Positions 42,186 to 51,963 are shown, numbered from the stretch's first letter. The stretch: 64,000 nucleotides of DNA from Halosimplex pelagicum (GCF_013415905.1 NZ_CP058909.1:1736001-1800000); one strand, 5' to 3'. Made by a program: numbers and translations. Notes: generated from the sequence alone by a model not told the origin.

Positions 42186-42545
42186 TCAGTCGCTCCCGAC
42201 CGCCGACCGCGACAGGTCGGCGATCCGACCGGGGGCGGTCGGTTCGGACGATTCGCCGGCGAACTCGACGGCGAACCCCTCCTCGCCCATCGTCACGACG
42301 GCGCCGTCGAAGCGCAGCTCGTAGACGTTCTTGGGCCGGCAGTCCTCCGGTAGCCGGTTTTTCTCCGCGACGAGGTCGGCCTCCTGGAGCCGGTTGACCT
42401 TCCGGTAGGCCGTCGACAGCGGGATGTCACACTCCTCGGACAGCTCCGGGATGGTCTTGGCCTCCGTGCGGACGGCGTCGAGGATCGTCTTGCAGTCCTC
42501 GTCACCCACCGCGTCCAGAAACGCCCGGTCTCTACCCTCTGACAT
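42186..42545 (-). CDS. ArsR-like winged-helix transcription regulator
   Basis: 119 aa. Helix-turn-helix with KTIPELSEECDIPLSTAYRK and wing region (ADLVAEKNRLPEDCRPKNVY), the type used by many small haloarchaeal regulators. The rest is acidic. CTAG-containing palindromes lie 43-100 bp upstream (42588-42645), suggesting autoregulation. Followed by two small zinc-type genes on the same strand. Confidence 0.82.
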   Translation of the reverse strand: MSEGRDRAFLDAVGDEDCKTILDAVRTEAKTIPELSEECDIPLSTAYRKVNRLQEADLVAEKNRLPEDCRPKNVYELRFDGAVVTMGEEGFAVEFAGESSEPTAPGRIADLSRSAVGSD

Positions 42546-42587
42546 CTGTATCTAGCGTTTCTCCGCCGGGAGCCATAGCCGGTGGAC

Positions 42588-42645
42588 CTAGTCGACTAGT
42601 GACGAGAATTCGACGGCTGTCGGTAAACGCTAGTCAACTAGCGTT
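42588..42645. promoter_or_regulatory. Two CTAG-centred palindromes upstream of the winged-helix regulator
   Basis: CTAGTCGACTAG at 42588-42599 is a perfect 12-bp palindrome. AACGCTAGTCAACTAGCGTT at 42626-42645 has 9-bp perfect arms around CA. A half-site CTAGCGTTT recurs at 42552-42560. The second palindrome overlaps the stop of the 42638-45589 gene, so it could also act in its termination. Confidence 0.65.
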
Positions 42646-45589
42646 CGAGTCGTGTCACGTCCGGCGTGGTCGCGTCCTCGGCGTCGACGAGGAGTTCGAG
42701 GACCTTCCTGGTGCCCTCGCGGACGTGGCGGTAGAACGTGGGCGAGGCGACGTCGAGCACGTCGGCGAGTTCCTCGCCGGTGGAGTGGCGGGGCGAGGCG
42801 AAGAAGCCGGCGTGGTAGGCGAGCGCGAGCGCCTCGCGCTGGCGGTCGGTCAGGCGCTCCTCGACGGCGGTCCGGGTCAGCTCGACGGTCCGCACGTCGC
42901 GGTCGCGGGTCCGCTTGGCGGCGAAGACGGTGTCCTCGCCGGCGGCCTCGACCGCGGTGATGAGCGTCTCCACGTCCGAGCGGGGCGCGGTCTCGCAGCG
43001 GACCGTCGCGACCTCGCCGGTCGTCTCGAAGGCGCGGACGGTCGCGCCGTGCTCGACCAGCGCGGCGACGGGGTCGGCCCCGCCGGTCACCTCGACGACG
43101 CCCGTCTCGCCGTGGGCCTCGACCACCCGGGCTCCGGCCACGTCGTCGCGCTCGGCGAGCGCCTCGGCCACCGCTTCGGGTCGAGCGCCGTCGACGGCGA
43201 CGTAGGCGACGTACCCCGCCGCGGCCGGCGCGACGCCGTCCAGCGAGAGCCGACAGCCCAGCTCGCCCGCGACGCTCGCGGTCGGCGAGTCGCGGGCGCC
43301 GACCTCGAACTCCAGTTCGACGACCGTGTCGGTGTGGAGCAGCTGCCGGTTCTCGGCGGCGTTGATGGCGTGACCGACCCGCTCGCCGAGCTCGGCGAGC
43401 AGTCCCCGCTCGTACTCGTCGAAGGCGTCGGGTCGCGCCGAGTAGACGGTGACGACGCCGAGCACGGAGTCCCCGTAGACCGCGGGGACCACCGCCTGGG
43501 ACTGGAACCCGTGGGCCAGCGCGCGCTCGCGGCGCGGTCCGCCGCTGGGCGCCGTCGTGAGGTCCCGGACGGCCTGGACCTCGCCGTCGGCGACCGCGCG
43601 GCGGTAGAGGTCGTCCTCGCCGGCGTTCCCGACTCCGTCGCCCCCGCCCGCAGCGTCTCCGGGTCCGTCGGTCGCGAGCGCCGGGTCCAGCCCTTCGACG
43701 AACTCGTCGTCGACGCCGGCCCACTCGCGGGGCGCGATCTCGTCGGCGGCGGCGTTGTGGTCGCCGATCCACGCCGCGAGGTACGCCTCGGAGGCGGCCA
43801 GCCCCTCGCAGACGCCGCGGTCGACGGCCTCGCGGGTGTCCGCGCGCGCGAGTTCGCGGTTGATCGGTCGCAGGCTCTCGATGATCTGTTTGATCCGCCG
43901 CAGGGAGTTGCGCTGGCTGCGCAGTTCCCGCTCGCGGCGCTTCTGGTCGGTGATCTCGTCGTTGACGGCGACGAACCGCTCGATGTCCCCCGAGCCGTCG
44001 ACGATCGGCGCGATCGTCTGGTTGACGACGTAGGGCTTGCCGGACTTGCGCCGGTTGCGCACCTCGCCGGTCCACACCTCGCCGTCGAAGATCGTCTCCC
44101 AGAGGTCGGCGAAGAAGGCGTCGTCGTGCTCGCCGGAGTTGAGGATCGAGGGGTCGGCCCCGACCGCCTCGTCGGCGCCGTAGCCGGTGACCCGCTCGAA
44201 GGTCGGGTTGACGTACTCGATGGTGCCGTCGGTGTCGGTGACGTACACCGAGTGGCCGGCCTGCTCGACGGCCTTCCGGAAGGTGCGCAGGTCCTCCTCG
44301 GCGCGCTTGCGGGCCACCAGCGCGCCGAGGTCGGCCGCCACGTCGGTGACGGCCTCGACCAGTTCCTCGTCGGCGGCCCGCCGTTCCCGCAGGAAGAAGA
44401 TCAGCACGGCCACGACGCCGTCGTCGGTCTCGATGGGGACGCCCAGCGCCGCCTGGAGTCCCACCTCGTCGGCCAGCGCCGTCCGGTGGAACACCGACGC
44501 CGGCTCGGCGGCGGCGTCCGGGATCCACTCGGCGGACGCGCTCGCCCACACCCGCCCGGGCAGCCCCTCCCCGGCGTCGAAGGTCACGTCGCGGCTGGCC
44601 CGCAGGAACGGCTCCAGCCGCTCGGACTCGGCGTGGCCCACGAGGTGTTCGAGGGCGGCCCCGTCGGCGGCGGGCACCCACGCCTCCCCGTAGGCCCATC
44701 GCGTGCGCGCGCAGACCGCTTCGAGGGTGGTCTCGACGCCCTCGCGGAAGCCGTCGGCGTCGGCGATGGCGTGGTTGACCGTCGCCAGCAGCTCGCGCTC
44801 GTCGGCCAGCCGCTTGCGGTCGGTCCGGTCGCGCAGCCGCAGGTCGAACCCCGCGACGCCCCCGTCGGCGTCCCGGCGAGGCGCGACCGAGACGGTCGCC
44901 CAGAAGTCGCTCCCGTCCCGGCGCAGCCGCCACCCCTCCGTCTCGGTCGCCCCGTCGGTCCGCGCGGTGGCGAGCGTCTCGGCGGGGTCGGCCGCGGCGT
45001 CGTCGGGGTACAGAAGCGACAGGTCCGAACCGACCGCCTCGGCGGCCGACCACTCCGTCAGCGCCGCCGCGCCCGCGCTCCAGCCCGCGATCCGGCCGTC
45101 GGCGTCGAGCGCGACGCGGGCGACGCCGTCGTCGGGCGGCGACTCCCGCTCGCGCTCGCCCCGCGTGAGCGTCACCACGACCCGCCCGCCGTCGGCGGGG
45201 CTGACCGTCGCGGCGACGCCGCCGTCGGTGGTCCCGGTGGTCTCGTCCGCACCGATGGTCTCGTCGGCGCTGCCGTTCCCGTCCGCGTCCGGCGCGGGCC
45301 ACGCGACCGTCCGCTCGGCGCCGCCGTCGGCGACCGCCGCGACCGCGTCGACCGCGCGGTCGGGGAGGACCGTCTCGACGGATTCACCCGTCAGATCGGC
45401 CGGTTCGCGCCCGAGGTGTCGCTCGACGCTCGCGCTGGCGAACGAGACCCGCTCGTCCTCGACGACGAGGACGCCGGCCGCGGTCGCGCTCGCGACGGCG
45501 TCGAGTGTCGCCCGCGCGTCCGCGCCGTCGACCGCGTCCCCGCCCCGGTTCGTTTCGCCCGTCTCCGACTGCGACCCGTTGCCCGTCAC
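42638..45589 (-). CDS. Multi-sensor HTH-10 regulator: PAS, GAF and bacterio-opsin activator domains
   Basis: 983 aa from a GTG at 45589, since residues before it are not PAS-like. In order: a PAS-like start, a second PAS (GVARVALDADGRIAGWSAGA), a GAF domain (EAWVPAADGAALEHLVGHAE), a third PAS (SVYVTDTDGTIEYVNPTFER), a second GAF (LYRRAVADGEVQAVRDLTTA) and the bacterio-opsin activator C-terminus with HTH-10 (LTDRQREALALAYHAGFFAS, then GEELADVLDVASPTFYRHVR). No membrane segment or kinase, so a cytoplasmic one-component sensor. Targets are unknown. Confidence 0.9.
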   Translation of the reverse strand: MTGNGSQSETGETNRGGDAVDGADARATLDAVASATAAGVLVVEDERVSFASASVERHLGREPADLTGESVETVLPDRAVDAVAAVADGGAERTVAWPAPDADGNGSADETIGADETTGTTDGGVAATVSPADGGRVVVTLTRGERERESPPDDGVARVALDADGRIAGWSAGAAALTEWSAAEAVGSDLSLLYPDDAAADPAETLATARTDGATETEGWRLRRDGSDFWATVSVAPRRDADGGVAGFDLRLRDRTDRKRLADERELLATVNHAIADADGFREGVETTLEAVCARTRWAYGEAWVPAADGAALEHLVGHAESERLEPFLRASRDVTFDAGEGLPGRVWASASAEWIPDAAAEPASVFHRTALADEVGLQAALGVPIETDDGVVAVLIFFLRERRAADEELVEAVTDVAADLGALVARKRAEEDLRTFRKAVEQAGHSVYVTDTDGTIEYVNPTFERVTGYGADEAVGADPSILNSGEHDDAFFADLWETIFDGEVWTGEVRNRRKSGKPYVVNQTIAPIVDGSGDIERFVAVNDEITDQKRRERELRSQRNSLRRIKQIIESLRPINRELARADTREAVDRGVCEGLAASEAYLAAWIGDHNAAADEIAPREWAGVDDEFVEGLDPALATDGPGDAAGGGDGVGNAGEDDLYRRAVADGEVQAVRDLTTAPSGGPRRERALAHGFQSQAVVPAVYGDSVLGVVTVYSARPDAFDEYERGLLAELGERVGHAINAAENRQLLHTDTVVELEFEVGARDSPTASVAGELGCRLSLDGVAPAAAGYVAYVAVDGARPEAVAEALAERDDVAGARVVEAHGETGVVEVTGGADPVAALVEHGATVRAFETTGEVATVRCETAPRSDVETLITAVEAAGEDTVFAAKRTRDRDVRTVELTRTAVEERLTDRQREALALAYHAGFFASPRHSTGEELADVLDVASPTFYRHVREGTRKVLELLVDAEDATTPDVTRLER

Positions 45590-45736
45590 GTTGGCGGGAA
45601 CTACGTCGCGAGCGCGCAAAAGCGTACTCCACGGGCTCGACGGCGTCGGGACGGGCGAGACCAGTGTTCTCAGCGAGCTGTAACTACCGAAACCAACGTA
45701 CGCCGGTGGGGGGTACGACCGAACGGGGCGACTCCG

Positions 45737-46045
45737 ATGACACACCACCCCGACCACGACGTCGAACTGTACCGCGACGACGGGACCTACCGGGTCTTCG
45801 TCGACCTGCCGGGGTTCGACCCCGAGGACATCGAGGTGACGTGGGTCCACCACCGGCTGACGGTCTCGGCGCGGCGGACCGGCGGCCCCGGGAGTTCGCG
45901 CGTCTTCGACCACCAGGTGAACGTCCCGCGGGCGGTGGACGACGACGGCATCACCGCGACCTACCGGGAGGGCGTCCTCGACGTCGAACTCCCGGTCGAC
46001 CGCGGGGCGGACCCGCCCGGTCGACGGATCGAGATCGAAGAGTAG
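45737..46045 (+). CDS. Hsp20-family small heat-shock protein
   Basis: 102 aa, almost only the alpha-crystallin domain: YRVFVDLPGFDPEDIEVTWV, HRLTVSARRT and the final GVLDVELPVDR, with an acidic tail. Short flanks compared with typical sHsp. Chaperone that holds unfolded proteins. Transcribed alone. Confidence 0.85.
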   Translation: MTHHPDHDVELYRDDGTYRVFVDLPGFDPEDIEVTWVHHRLTVSARRTGGPGSSRVFDHQVNVPRAVDDDGITATYREGVLDVELPVDRGADPPGRRIEIEE

Positions 46046-46130
46046 GGAGCGGTCGGGTGGTTCGGGCGGCGGTCCGGCGGGCGGACCGCGACCGCGAGTC
46101 GGACTCCGAGAACGAGCGGCGACCGCCGGG

Positions 46131-46838
46131 CTAGACGACGGTGAACTGGTCGGCGACCTTCGTCTCGACGGTCTCGTCGTCGGCCTCGACGCTGACCTCG
46201 TAGCGGTAGGTCCCCCGTTCGGTGTCGGCGTCGGTGGCGATCTTCGACCCCCAGGTGTCCGACGAGTAGGCCTCGTGGTCGCCCTGCCAGTTCAGTTCGA
46301 GCGGGCCGTACTCGGCGTCGGGGAACTCGACGCGCACGGCGTCGACGGCGTCGTCGCCGAGCGGGTCGCCCGTCTCGGGGTCGTAGAGGGCGACGTGGAG
46401 GCCGACCTCCATCCCGGCGGCGAACCGGCCGAGGCTGGCACAGGAGGTGGTCGTCGGCGGGGGCGTCGGCGTCGGGGTCGGCGTGGGGGTGGGCGTCTCG
46501 GTCTCCCCGTCCCCGTCCCCGTCCGGCGTCGCCGCGGGGTCGTCGGTGCCGTCGCCGGAGTCGGGCGTCGGGGTCGCCGGGCCGACGGGGTCGTCGGTGG
46601 TGGTGGTCTCGGTGGTGACCGTCGGCGTGTCGGTGTCGTCGTCGCCGGTGCCGGGGTCGGTGATGTACTGACAGCCGGAGACACTCGCCGTGGCCCAGGT
46701 CGCCGCGCCCGCCGCCATGAGTCGCCGTCTCGTCACTCGCCCGTCGCCCGCCGAGTCGGACCGGTCGCTCTCGGCTGGCGGTTCGTCCTGTTCGCCCGCG
46801 CGACCGCCGCGGTCGGCGCCGGAGGTGTCTTCAGCCAT
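46131..46838 (-). CDS. Tat lipoprotein with one C-x5-F-x3-M domain
   Basis: 235 aa from the ATG at 46838. Tat-type leader (TRRRLMAAGAATWATASVSGC), a long Asp/Thr/Pro-rich linker to about residue 128, then one domain starting SCASLGRFAAGMEVGLHVAL and YDPETGDPLGDDAVDAVRVE. The same domain occurs twice in the divergent neighbour at 46944-47966. Extracellular. The function is unknown; the fixed Cys and Met in a hydrophobic context could be a metal or haem ligand pair. Confidence 0.75.
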   Translation of the reverse strand: MAEDTSGADRGGRAGEQDEPPAESDRSDSAGDGRVTRRRLMAAGAATWATASVSGCQYITDPGTGDDDTDTPTVTTETTTTDDPVGPATPTPDSGDGTDDPAATPDGDGDGETETPTPTPTPTPTPPPTTTSCASLGRFAAGMEVGLHVALYDPETGDPLGDDAVDAVRVEFPDAEYGPLELNWQGDHEAYSSDTWGSKIATDADTERGTYRYEVSVEADDETVETKVADQFTVV

Positions 46839-46943
46839 CTCGCTAGGGTCTTCGGGGAGTTCGGGGAAAACGGCGGGCGTCTCTCCCAGCGAGTTAGAAC
46901 TACGGGGAGGGTTTTGTCGACACCTCGTGGAGTTGCGTGTGTA

Positions 46944-47966
46944 ATGAGCCGCGACAGCAGCTACTCGACCGAGGAGGAATCGCCCACCGGCCCGGACGAA
47001 CCCGAGGACGGGGCGACCCGCAGGCGCGTGCTCGCGGGCGGCGCCGCCAGCTGGGCCACCGTCGCGCTCGCCGGCTGTCCCGGCGGCGACGCCGAGACGG
47101 ACACCGCCGAGCCGGCGGCCACCGACACGGCAACGCCGACGGACACGCCGACGCCGACGGCGACGCCCGAGCCCGAGCCGGAGAACTACGTCGTGACCGC
47201 CGAGACCGGGACGGGTGAAGTCCCCGAGGGCGCGGCCTTTGCCTCCGCGTGCTCGGCGACGCGGCGGTTCGTCCCCGGGATGCTCGCGGTGTTCTACGTG
47301 GGCATCTACGACCCCGAGACGGGCGAGCAGCTCACCGACGAAGACCTCGACAGCGTCGCCGTGAACGTCGACGGCGGCGACACGGTCGAGCTGGCCTGGG
47401 CGGGCGACGACGAGGAGAACCCCGCCGAGGAGTGGGCCGGCTCCTGGCAGCTCCCCGACGACATCTCGACGGGGACCTACGCGTACACGGTGGAGGTCAC
47501 CGACGGCGACGCGAACTTCCGGGCGGTCGGCATCCTCGAGGACGCCATCGAGGTCATCGAGTACTCCAACCCGACGAACTACGTCGTCACGACCGAGACG
47601 TTCTGGAACGGCGCGCCGGTGGAGTCGGCGGGCGGCTTCGTCGGCGGCTGCGTCCCCGAGCGGCAGTTCAGCCCGGAGATGGACGTGACCTTCTCGATCG
47701 GCATCTACGACGGGTCCAGCGGCGACCTCGTCGGCGGCGACGCCCTCGACTCCGTCACGGTGGAGTCGACCGACGGCGCCTTCGACCCCGTCGAGCTGTC
47801 CTGGCAGGAGAGCGGCGAGGAGACGACCGCGCAGTGGACCGGCACGCTGGAGACCGAGGCGCTCGACCCCGGCAGCTACGGCTACGAGGTGGTGGTCACC
47901 GACGGCGAGGCGAACTTCTACGACGTGGGGATCGCCTCGAACCAGTTCACGATCATCGAAGTGTAG
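46944..47966 (+). CDS. Tat lipoprotein with two C-x5-F-x3-M domains
   Basis: 340 aa from the ATG at 46944. Tat-type leader (TRRRVLAGGAASWATVALAGC), Thr/Pro linker, then two copies of one beta domain, each starting with C-x5-F-x3-M (CSATRRFVPGM and CVPERQFSPEM), a YDPETGEQL/YDGSSGDL segment and a final TYAYTVEVTDGDANF/SYGYEVVVTDGEANF. The duplicated ending (DGDANFRAVGI and DGEANFYDVGI) shows tandem domain duplication. Divergent from 46131-46838 and upstream of the CoxG-like gene by 29 nt. Probable surface component of the catabolic module. Confidence 0.75.
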   Translation: MSRDSSYSTEEESPTGPDEPEDGATRRRVLAGGAASWATVALAGCPGGDAETDTAEPAATDTATPTDTPTPTATPEPEPENYVVTAETGTGEVPEGAAFASACSATRRFVPGMLAVFYVGIYDPETGEQLTDEDLDSVAVNVDGGDTVELAWAGDDEENPAEEWAGSWQLPDDISTGTYAYTVEVTDGDANFRAVGILEDAIEVIEYSNPTNYVVTTETFWNGAPVESAGGFVGGCVPERQFSPEMDVTFSIGIYDGSSGDLVGGDALDSVTVESTDGAFDPVELSWQESGEETTAQWTGTLETEALDPGSYGYEVVVTDGEANFYDVGIASNQFTIIEV

Positions 47967-47995
47967 CGGCGGCGCAGCCCCGCGGTTTCCCACCA

Positions 47996-48580
47996 ATGAA
48001 CCAGCCCGATAACTCGCGATCCGAGGAACCGACCGGCGACGACGCCGAGCAGCGCCCCGCGGAGCGCCCGGACGAGCGGGCCGACGACGGCGGAGCGCCC
48101 GCGGCCGAGGACGACGGCGTCGAGCGTCTGGAGTTCGCCGACGCCGTCTACGTCGACGCCGAGCCCGGCGAGCTGTGGGACCACCTCTCGGACCCGGCGA
48201 CGCTCACGGAGTGCGTGCCCGGCGCCGACGCCGTCGAGCGCCTCTCCGAGCGGCGCTACTCGGTCGAGATCACGCGGGGGGTGAGCCGCCTCACCGTCTC
48301 GCTGTCGGGCGAGGCCGAGTTCGTCGAGATGGACCCGCCGGACCACGTCGTCACGAGCGCGAGCGCCTTCGACTCGACGACCGGCAGCGAGTTCGACGTG
48401 CTCGCGGCCATGGAGATCCAGGACGGCGACCGCCACGCCTCGAAACTGGCCTACACCGCCGAGGTGACCTACAGCGGCGGGGCCGCCACGCTCAACCCGT
48501 CGGTACTGGCTCCCATCGTCGAACGGGACATCGACACCTACTTCGCGAACCTCACGGCGGCCATCGAGGGCGACGACTGA
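47996..48580 (+). CDS. CoxG-like SRPBCC protein
   Basis: 194 aa from the ATG at 47996. A long acidic, disordered N-terminus (to about residue 45) precedes an SRPBCC/CoxG fold: YVDAEPGELWDHLSDPATLT, CVPGADAVERLSERRYSVEI and the C-terminal VERDIDTYFANLTAAIEG. CoxG-type proteins accompany molybdenum hydroxylases and assist their assembly or membrane anchoring. A second copy (57975-58424) sits in the hydroxylase operon. Confidence 0.75.
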   Translation: MNQPDNSRSEEPTGDDAEQRPAERPDERADDGGAPAAEDDGVERLEFADAVYVDAEPGELWDHLSDPATLTECVPGADAVERLSERRYSVEITRGVSRLTVSLSGEAEFVEMDPPDHVVTSASAFDSTTGSEFDVLAAMEIQDGDRHASKLAYTAEVTYSGGAATLNPSVLAPIVERDIDTYFANLTAAIEGDD

Positions 48581-48728
48581 GCGGCGCCGCGCCCGCGAGG
48601 TCGCCGCGGTCGCCCGTCCGACCGGTCCGGTCAGCGACCGATGCCCGCCGGTCGAATCCCGATCGACTTCTTCCCATCGAATAGCAATCTCCACTACCCG
48701 TTTATCCGAACGCGGGGTAGCTGCGTGT

Positions 48729-50051
48729 ATGACGGAACACCGATCGACCGACCCCGAGCGGGGATGCGACGAGCGCGGCGACCGGCGGCGTCGGACCGGT
48801 TGGCCCTCGCGGCGGGCGTTTCTCGCGACGGGCGCGGCGGTCTCAGCGGCGTCGCTCGTGGGCTGTCTCGGGTCGGGCTCGACGGCGACCTCGACGCCCG
48901 ACGCGGGCGGCGCGGCGACGAGCGGCGGGGACGAGACGACGAGCGCCGGGGGCGGGTCGACGGCCGGCGCGAGCGCGACGGCGGCCGGGGAGCCCGAGCC
49001 GCCGTGGACGACGGAGCAACTCGCCGGCTACGTCGACGACGGGGCCGAGGTCACCATCTACGCGGGGACGGGCGACTCCCAGCAGTGGTACGACCTCGTC
49101 GACGTGATCAACGACGAGTTCGGGACGACCGTCGAGGCGACGGTGTTCGCCAGCGACGGCGCCGCGGTCTCCCAGCGGCTCCTACAGGAGCGCCAGGCCG
49201 GCGAGGACAAGGCCGACGTGGTCAGCGTCGCGTCGAACCTCCGCGACCGGATCAAACAGAAGGGCCGCGAGGAGGGGACCGCCTACGCGAAGGAGTGGTT
49301 CGAGTGGGGCATCGACGAGAACTTCTGGTTCGCCGACGCCCTGCCCGACAAGCGCGTGCTCCCGTTCCTGGTGTCGGGGTTCAACGGCGGCGCCGGCGTC
49401 GTCCTCCCGGTGAGCACGGAGATATTCGAGGAACAGGGGCTGGACTACCCCGAGACGTACAACGACCTGTTCGACGACCAGTACGAGGGGCTCGAAGTGG
49501 CCTTCTCCGGCTACGTCAGCTCCGGGATGATCGGCTGGATCACCCGCTATCACGCCGGCCAGACGGAGATAGGCGAGATGGAGTGGATCCGGAGCCTGAT
49601 GGATCGGTTCGAGGTGGTCGGGGTCAACTCCCACTCGGCGGGGATGCGCGAGGTCGGGAAGGGCAACGCCGCGATGATGCTGTACAACTGGCCGTGGGCG
49701 GCCGCGCCGTTCGTGAAAAACGAGGATCTGGCGGTGGAGGGCATCTTCACCGACCCCGCCAAGCGCAACGCCACGGAGGGCGGCCTGAGCATCAACCGGA
49801 ACGCCCCGCACCCGTGGGTCGCCCGCTACTTCGTCAGCGCGATGCTCGAGAAGTCGGTCCAGCGGCGGATCCTGACCGACGTGACCGACCAGGTGCCCGT
49901 CCGGACGGACCTGGACCTCTCGGGGATCGACGTCGACCCCTACACGAAGCGGCGCCTGAACGCGAACCTGTTCCCGATCGGGTTCTGGGAGTCCGCGGAG
50001 TACTCCACCCTCGGACAGAAGGCGGTCGACACCGGGATGTTCGAGCCGTAA
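48729..50051 (+). CDS. Fe3+/thiamine-type ABC transporter substrate-binding lipoprotein
   Basis: 440 aa. Tat leader (SRRAFLATGAAVSAASLVGC) with lipobox, Ser/Thr/Gly linker to about residue 85, then a family-1/AfuA-like solute-binding domain (VTIYAGTGDSQQWYDLVDVI, LVSGFNGGAGVVLPVSTEIF, AEYSTLGQKAVDTGMF at the end). Followed by its double permease (50191) and ATPase (52164), so a complete importer on one strand. By position it feeds the molybdenum hydroxylase module; ligand unknown. Confidence 0.88.
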   Translation: MTEHRSTDPERGCDERGDRRRRTGWPSRRAFLATGAAVSAASLVGCLGSGSTATSTPDAGGAATSGGDETTSAGGGSTAGASATAAGEPEPPWTTEQLAGYVDDGAEVTIYAGTGDSQQWYDLVDVINDEFGTTVEATVFASDGAAVSQRLLQERQAGEDKADVVSVASNLRDRIKQKGREEGTAYAKEWFEWGIDENFWFADALPDKRVLPFLVSGFNGGAGVVLPVSTEIFEEQGLDYPETYNDLFDDQYEGLEVAFSGYVSSGMIGWITRYHAGQTEIGEMEWIRSLMDRFEVVGVNSHSAGMREVGKGNAAMMLYNWPWAAAPFVKNEDLAVEGIFTDPAKRNATEGGLSINRNAPHPWVARYFVSAMLEKSVQRRILTDVTDQVPVRTDLDLSGIDVDPYTKRRLNANLFPIGFWESAEYSTLGQKAVDTGMFEP

Positions 50052-50190
50052 CCGACGGCCGACCCTGCCGGCTTCTCCGACCGAACCCGGCGACGGAGCG
50101 TCGAGCGACGAACGGCGCACTTCGACGGCGGTTCCCCCGCTTCACTATCATGGACGACACCGACCCCCCGAACGCGTGCGGAGGCGAGCG

Positions 50191-51963
50191 ATGAGCGTCC
50201 GCGACGGGGTACTCGCCGCGTTCAGGAGCGGCGTCGGCGGGCTCGCCGACCGCCGGCTCTCGGCCAAACGACTCGTCCTCGGGACCGTCGTCGCGGGCGT
50301 CGCCGTCCTGACGCTGGTGCCGCTCGTCTTCCTCCTGTGGACGAGCGTCTGGTCGGGCTACCCCGGCGAGATCGGCGGCGCGTTCACGCTCGAACATTTC
50401 GTCGCGGTGTACCGCGAGGGCTTTTTCGACGTGCCGACGCTGCTGGCCAACACCCTTATCGTCGCGGTGGGGATGACGGCCACCGGGGTCGCGCTCGGGC
50501 TGACGCTGGCCTGGCTGTTCGTGCGGACGAACCTCCCGACGAAGGGTGGGCTGGAGCTGGTCCTGCTGTCCGGGCAGGCGATCCCCGGGTACGTCTTCGG
50601 GATCATGTATATCACCGCGTACGGCCCACAGAACGGGCTGGTCTCGGTCGCCGTCGCCGAGGCGGTCGGTCTGGAGTCGCTCTCGGTGGGCCTGTTCACT
50701 CCGTGGGGAGTCGCGTTCGTCGCGGGCGTGAACGTCGTCTCGACGGCGTATCTCCTGACGGTGCCCGCGCTGCAGGACATGGACGCGTCGTTCGAGGAGG
50801 TGAGCCGGATCCACGGGGCGAGCGTCACCGAGACGTTGCGGTCGGTGACGCTCCCGCTGGTCAAGCCGGCGCTGCTCTCGGCGGTGATCACGGTCTTCCT
50901 CTACGGCATGGGGGAGTTCGCCATCGTCTCGGTGCTCGGCTCGCGCCGGGGGTTCGACGTGTACTCGACGGTGATCGGCTCGGCGATCGGCTCGCGGTTC
51001 CCGCCGGCCTACGGCGAGGCCGCGGCGCTGTCGTGTAGCCTGCTGCTCGCGACGGGCGTCCTCGTCTACTACTACCGCCGGGTGACGAGTCGCAAGCGGG
51101 ACTTCATGACGCTGACCGGCCGGACCGGCCGGCGACGGACCTGGGACCTCGGGCGGTGGCGGTGGCCGCTCGCGGGCGGGCTGTGGGCCGTCGTGACCCT
51201 CGTGTGGCTCCTGCCGATCCTCGCGATGGCGCTCACGTCGCTGCACTCGACGTGGACGGGGACCGTCCGTCTCTCGGCGCTCTCGCTCGAACACTACGTC
51301 ACGGCGGTCACGAGCCCGGGGCTGCGCGAGGCGTTCGGCAACAGCGTCCTGGTCGCGGTCGGCGCGGCGACGCTGGGGACGGTCCTCGTCGTCGGGGCGG
51401 CCTACTACACCGAGCGGACCGACGGGCGATTCCGCGGCGCGGTGGACTTCCTGACGCTCACGCCGCTGGCGGTACCGGGGATCATCACCGGCGCCGGCCT
51501 CATCCTCCTGAGCCTCTGGGTCGGCAAGCTCCCGGGCGTGACGCTCTACGGGACCCTCGCCATCATCGCCCTCGGCTCGGTGATCGTCTTCCTCCCGGTC
51601 TCTTCGCGCATCGCCGTCGGGAACGTCGTCCAGATCCACTCGGTCCTAGAGGAGGCCGCGCGGGTCGCCGGCGCCTCCTGGCTCCGCCAGCTACGGGAGG
51701 TCTTCCTCCCCCTGTTCCGCAACACGGCGGTCGTCCTCTGGTTCTTCCTCGCGGTCCACGTGTTCCAGCTGCTGTCGATCCCCTGGATGACCTACTCCTC
51801 GGACACGGTGGTGATCCCCGTCGAGCTGTTCCAGCTGTACATGTACGAGCCGGCGCTGTCGCTGGTCGCCGCCATCTCGACGGTGTTCATCGGGCTGACC
51901 GTCGTCTTCGTGCTCGCGATGCGGCTCTGCGGGATCACCTTCTACGAACTGGGGCAACACTGA
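50191..51963 (+). CDS. Fe3+-type ABC transporter permease, two fused halves
   Basis: 590 aa from the ATG at 50191. Two copies of the binding-protein-dependent permease domain, as in AfuB/FbpB proteins, each with six or so helices and an EAA-like loop (EEVSRIHGASVTETLRSVTL and EEAARVAGASWLRQLREVFL). Forms the membrane channel with the receptor at 48729 and the ATPase at 52164. Confidence 0.93.
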   Translation: MSVRDGVLAAFRSGVGGLADRRLSAKRLVLGTVVAGVAVLTLVPLVFLLWTSVWSGYPGEIGGAFTLEHFVAVYREGFFDVPTLLANTLIVAVGMTATGVALGLTLAWLFVRTNLPTKGGLELVLLSGQAIPGYVFGIMYITAYGPQNGLVSVAVAEAVGLESLSVGLFTPWGVAFVAGVNVVSTAYLLTVPALQDMDASFEEVSRIHGASVTETLRSVTLPLVKPALLSAVITVFLYGMGEFAIVSVLGSRRGFDVYSTVIGSAIGSRFPPAYGEAAALSCSLLLATGVLVYYYRRVTSRKRDFMTLTGRTGRRRTWDLGRWRWPLAGGLWAVVTLVWLLPILAMALTSLHSTWTGTVRLSALSLEHYVTAVTSPGLREAFGNSVLVAVGAATLGTVLVVGAAYYTERTDGRFRGAVDFLTLTPLAVPGIITGAGLILLSLWVGKLPGVTLYGTLAIIALGSVIVFLPVSSRIAVGNVVQIHSVLEEAARVAGASWLRQLREVFLPLFRNTAVVLWFFLAVHVFQLLSIPWMTYSSDTVVIPVELFQLYMYEPALSLVAAISTVFIGLTVVFVLAMRLCGITFYELGQH

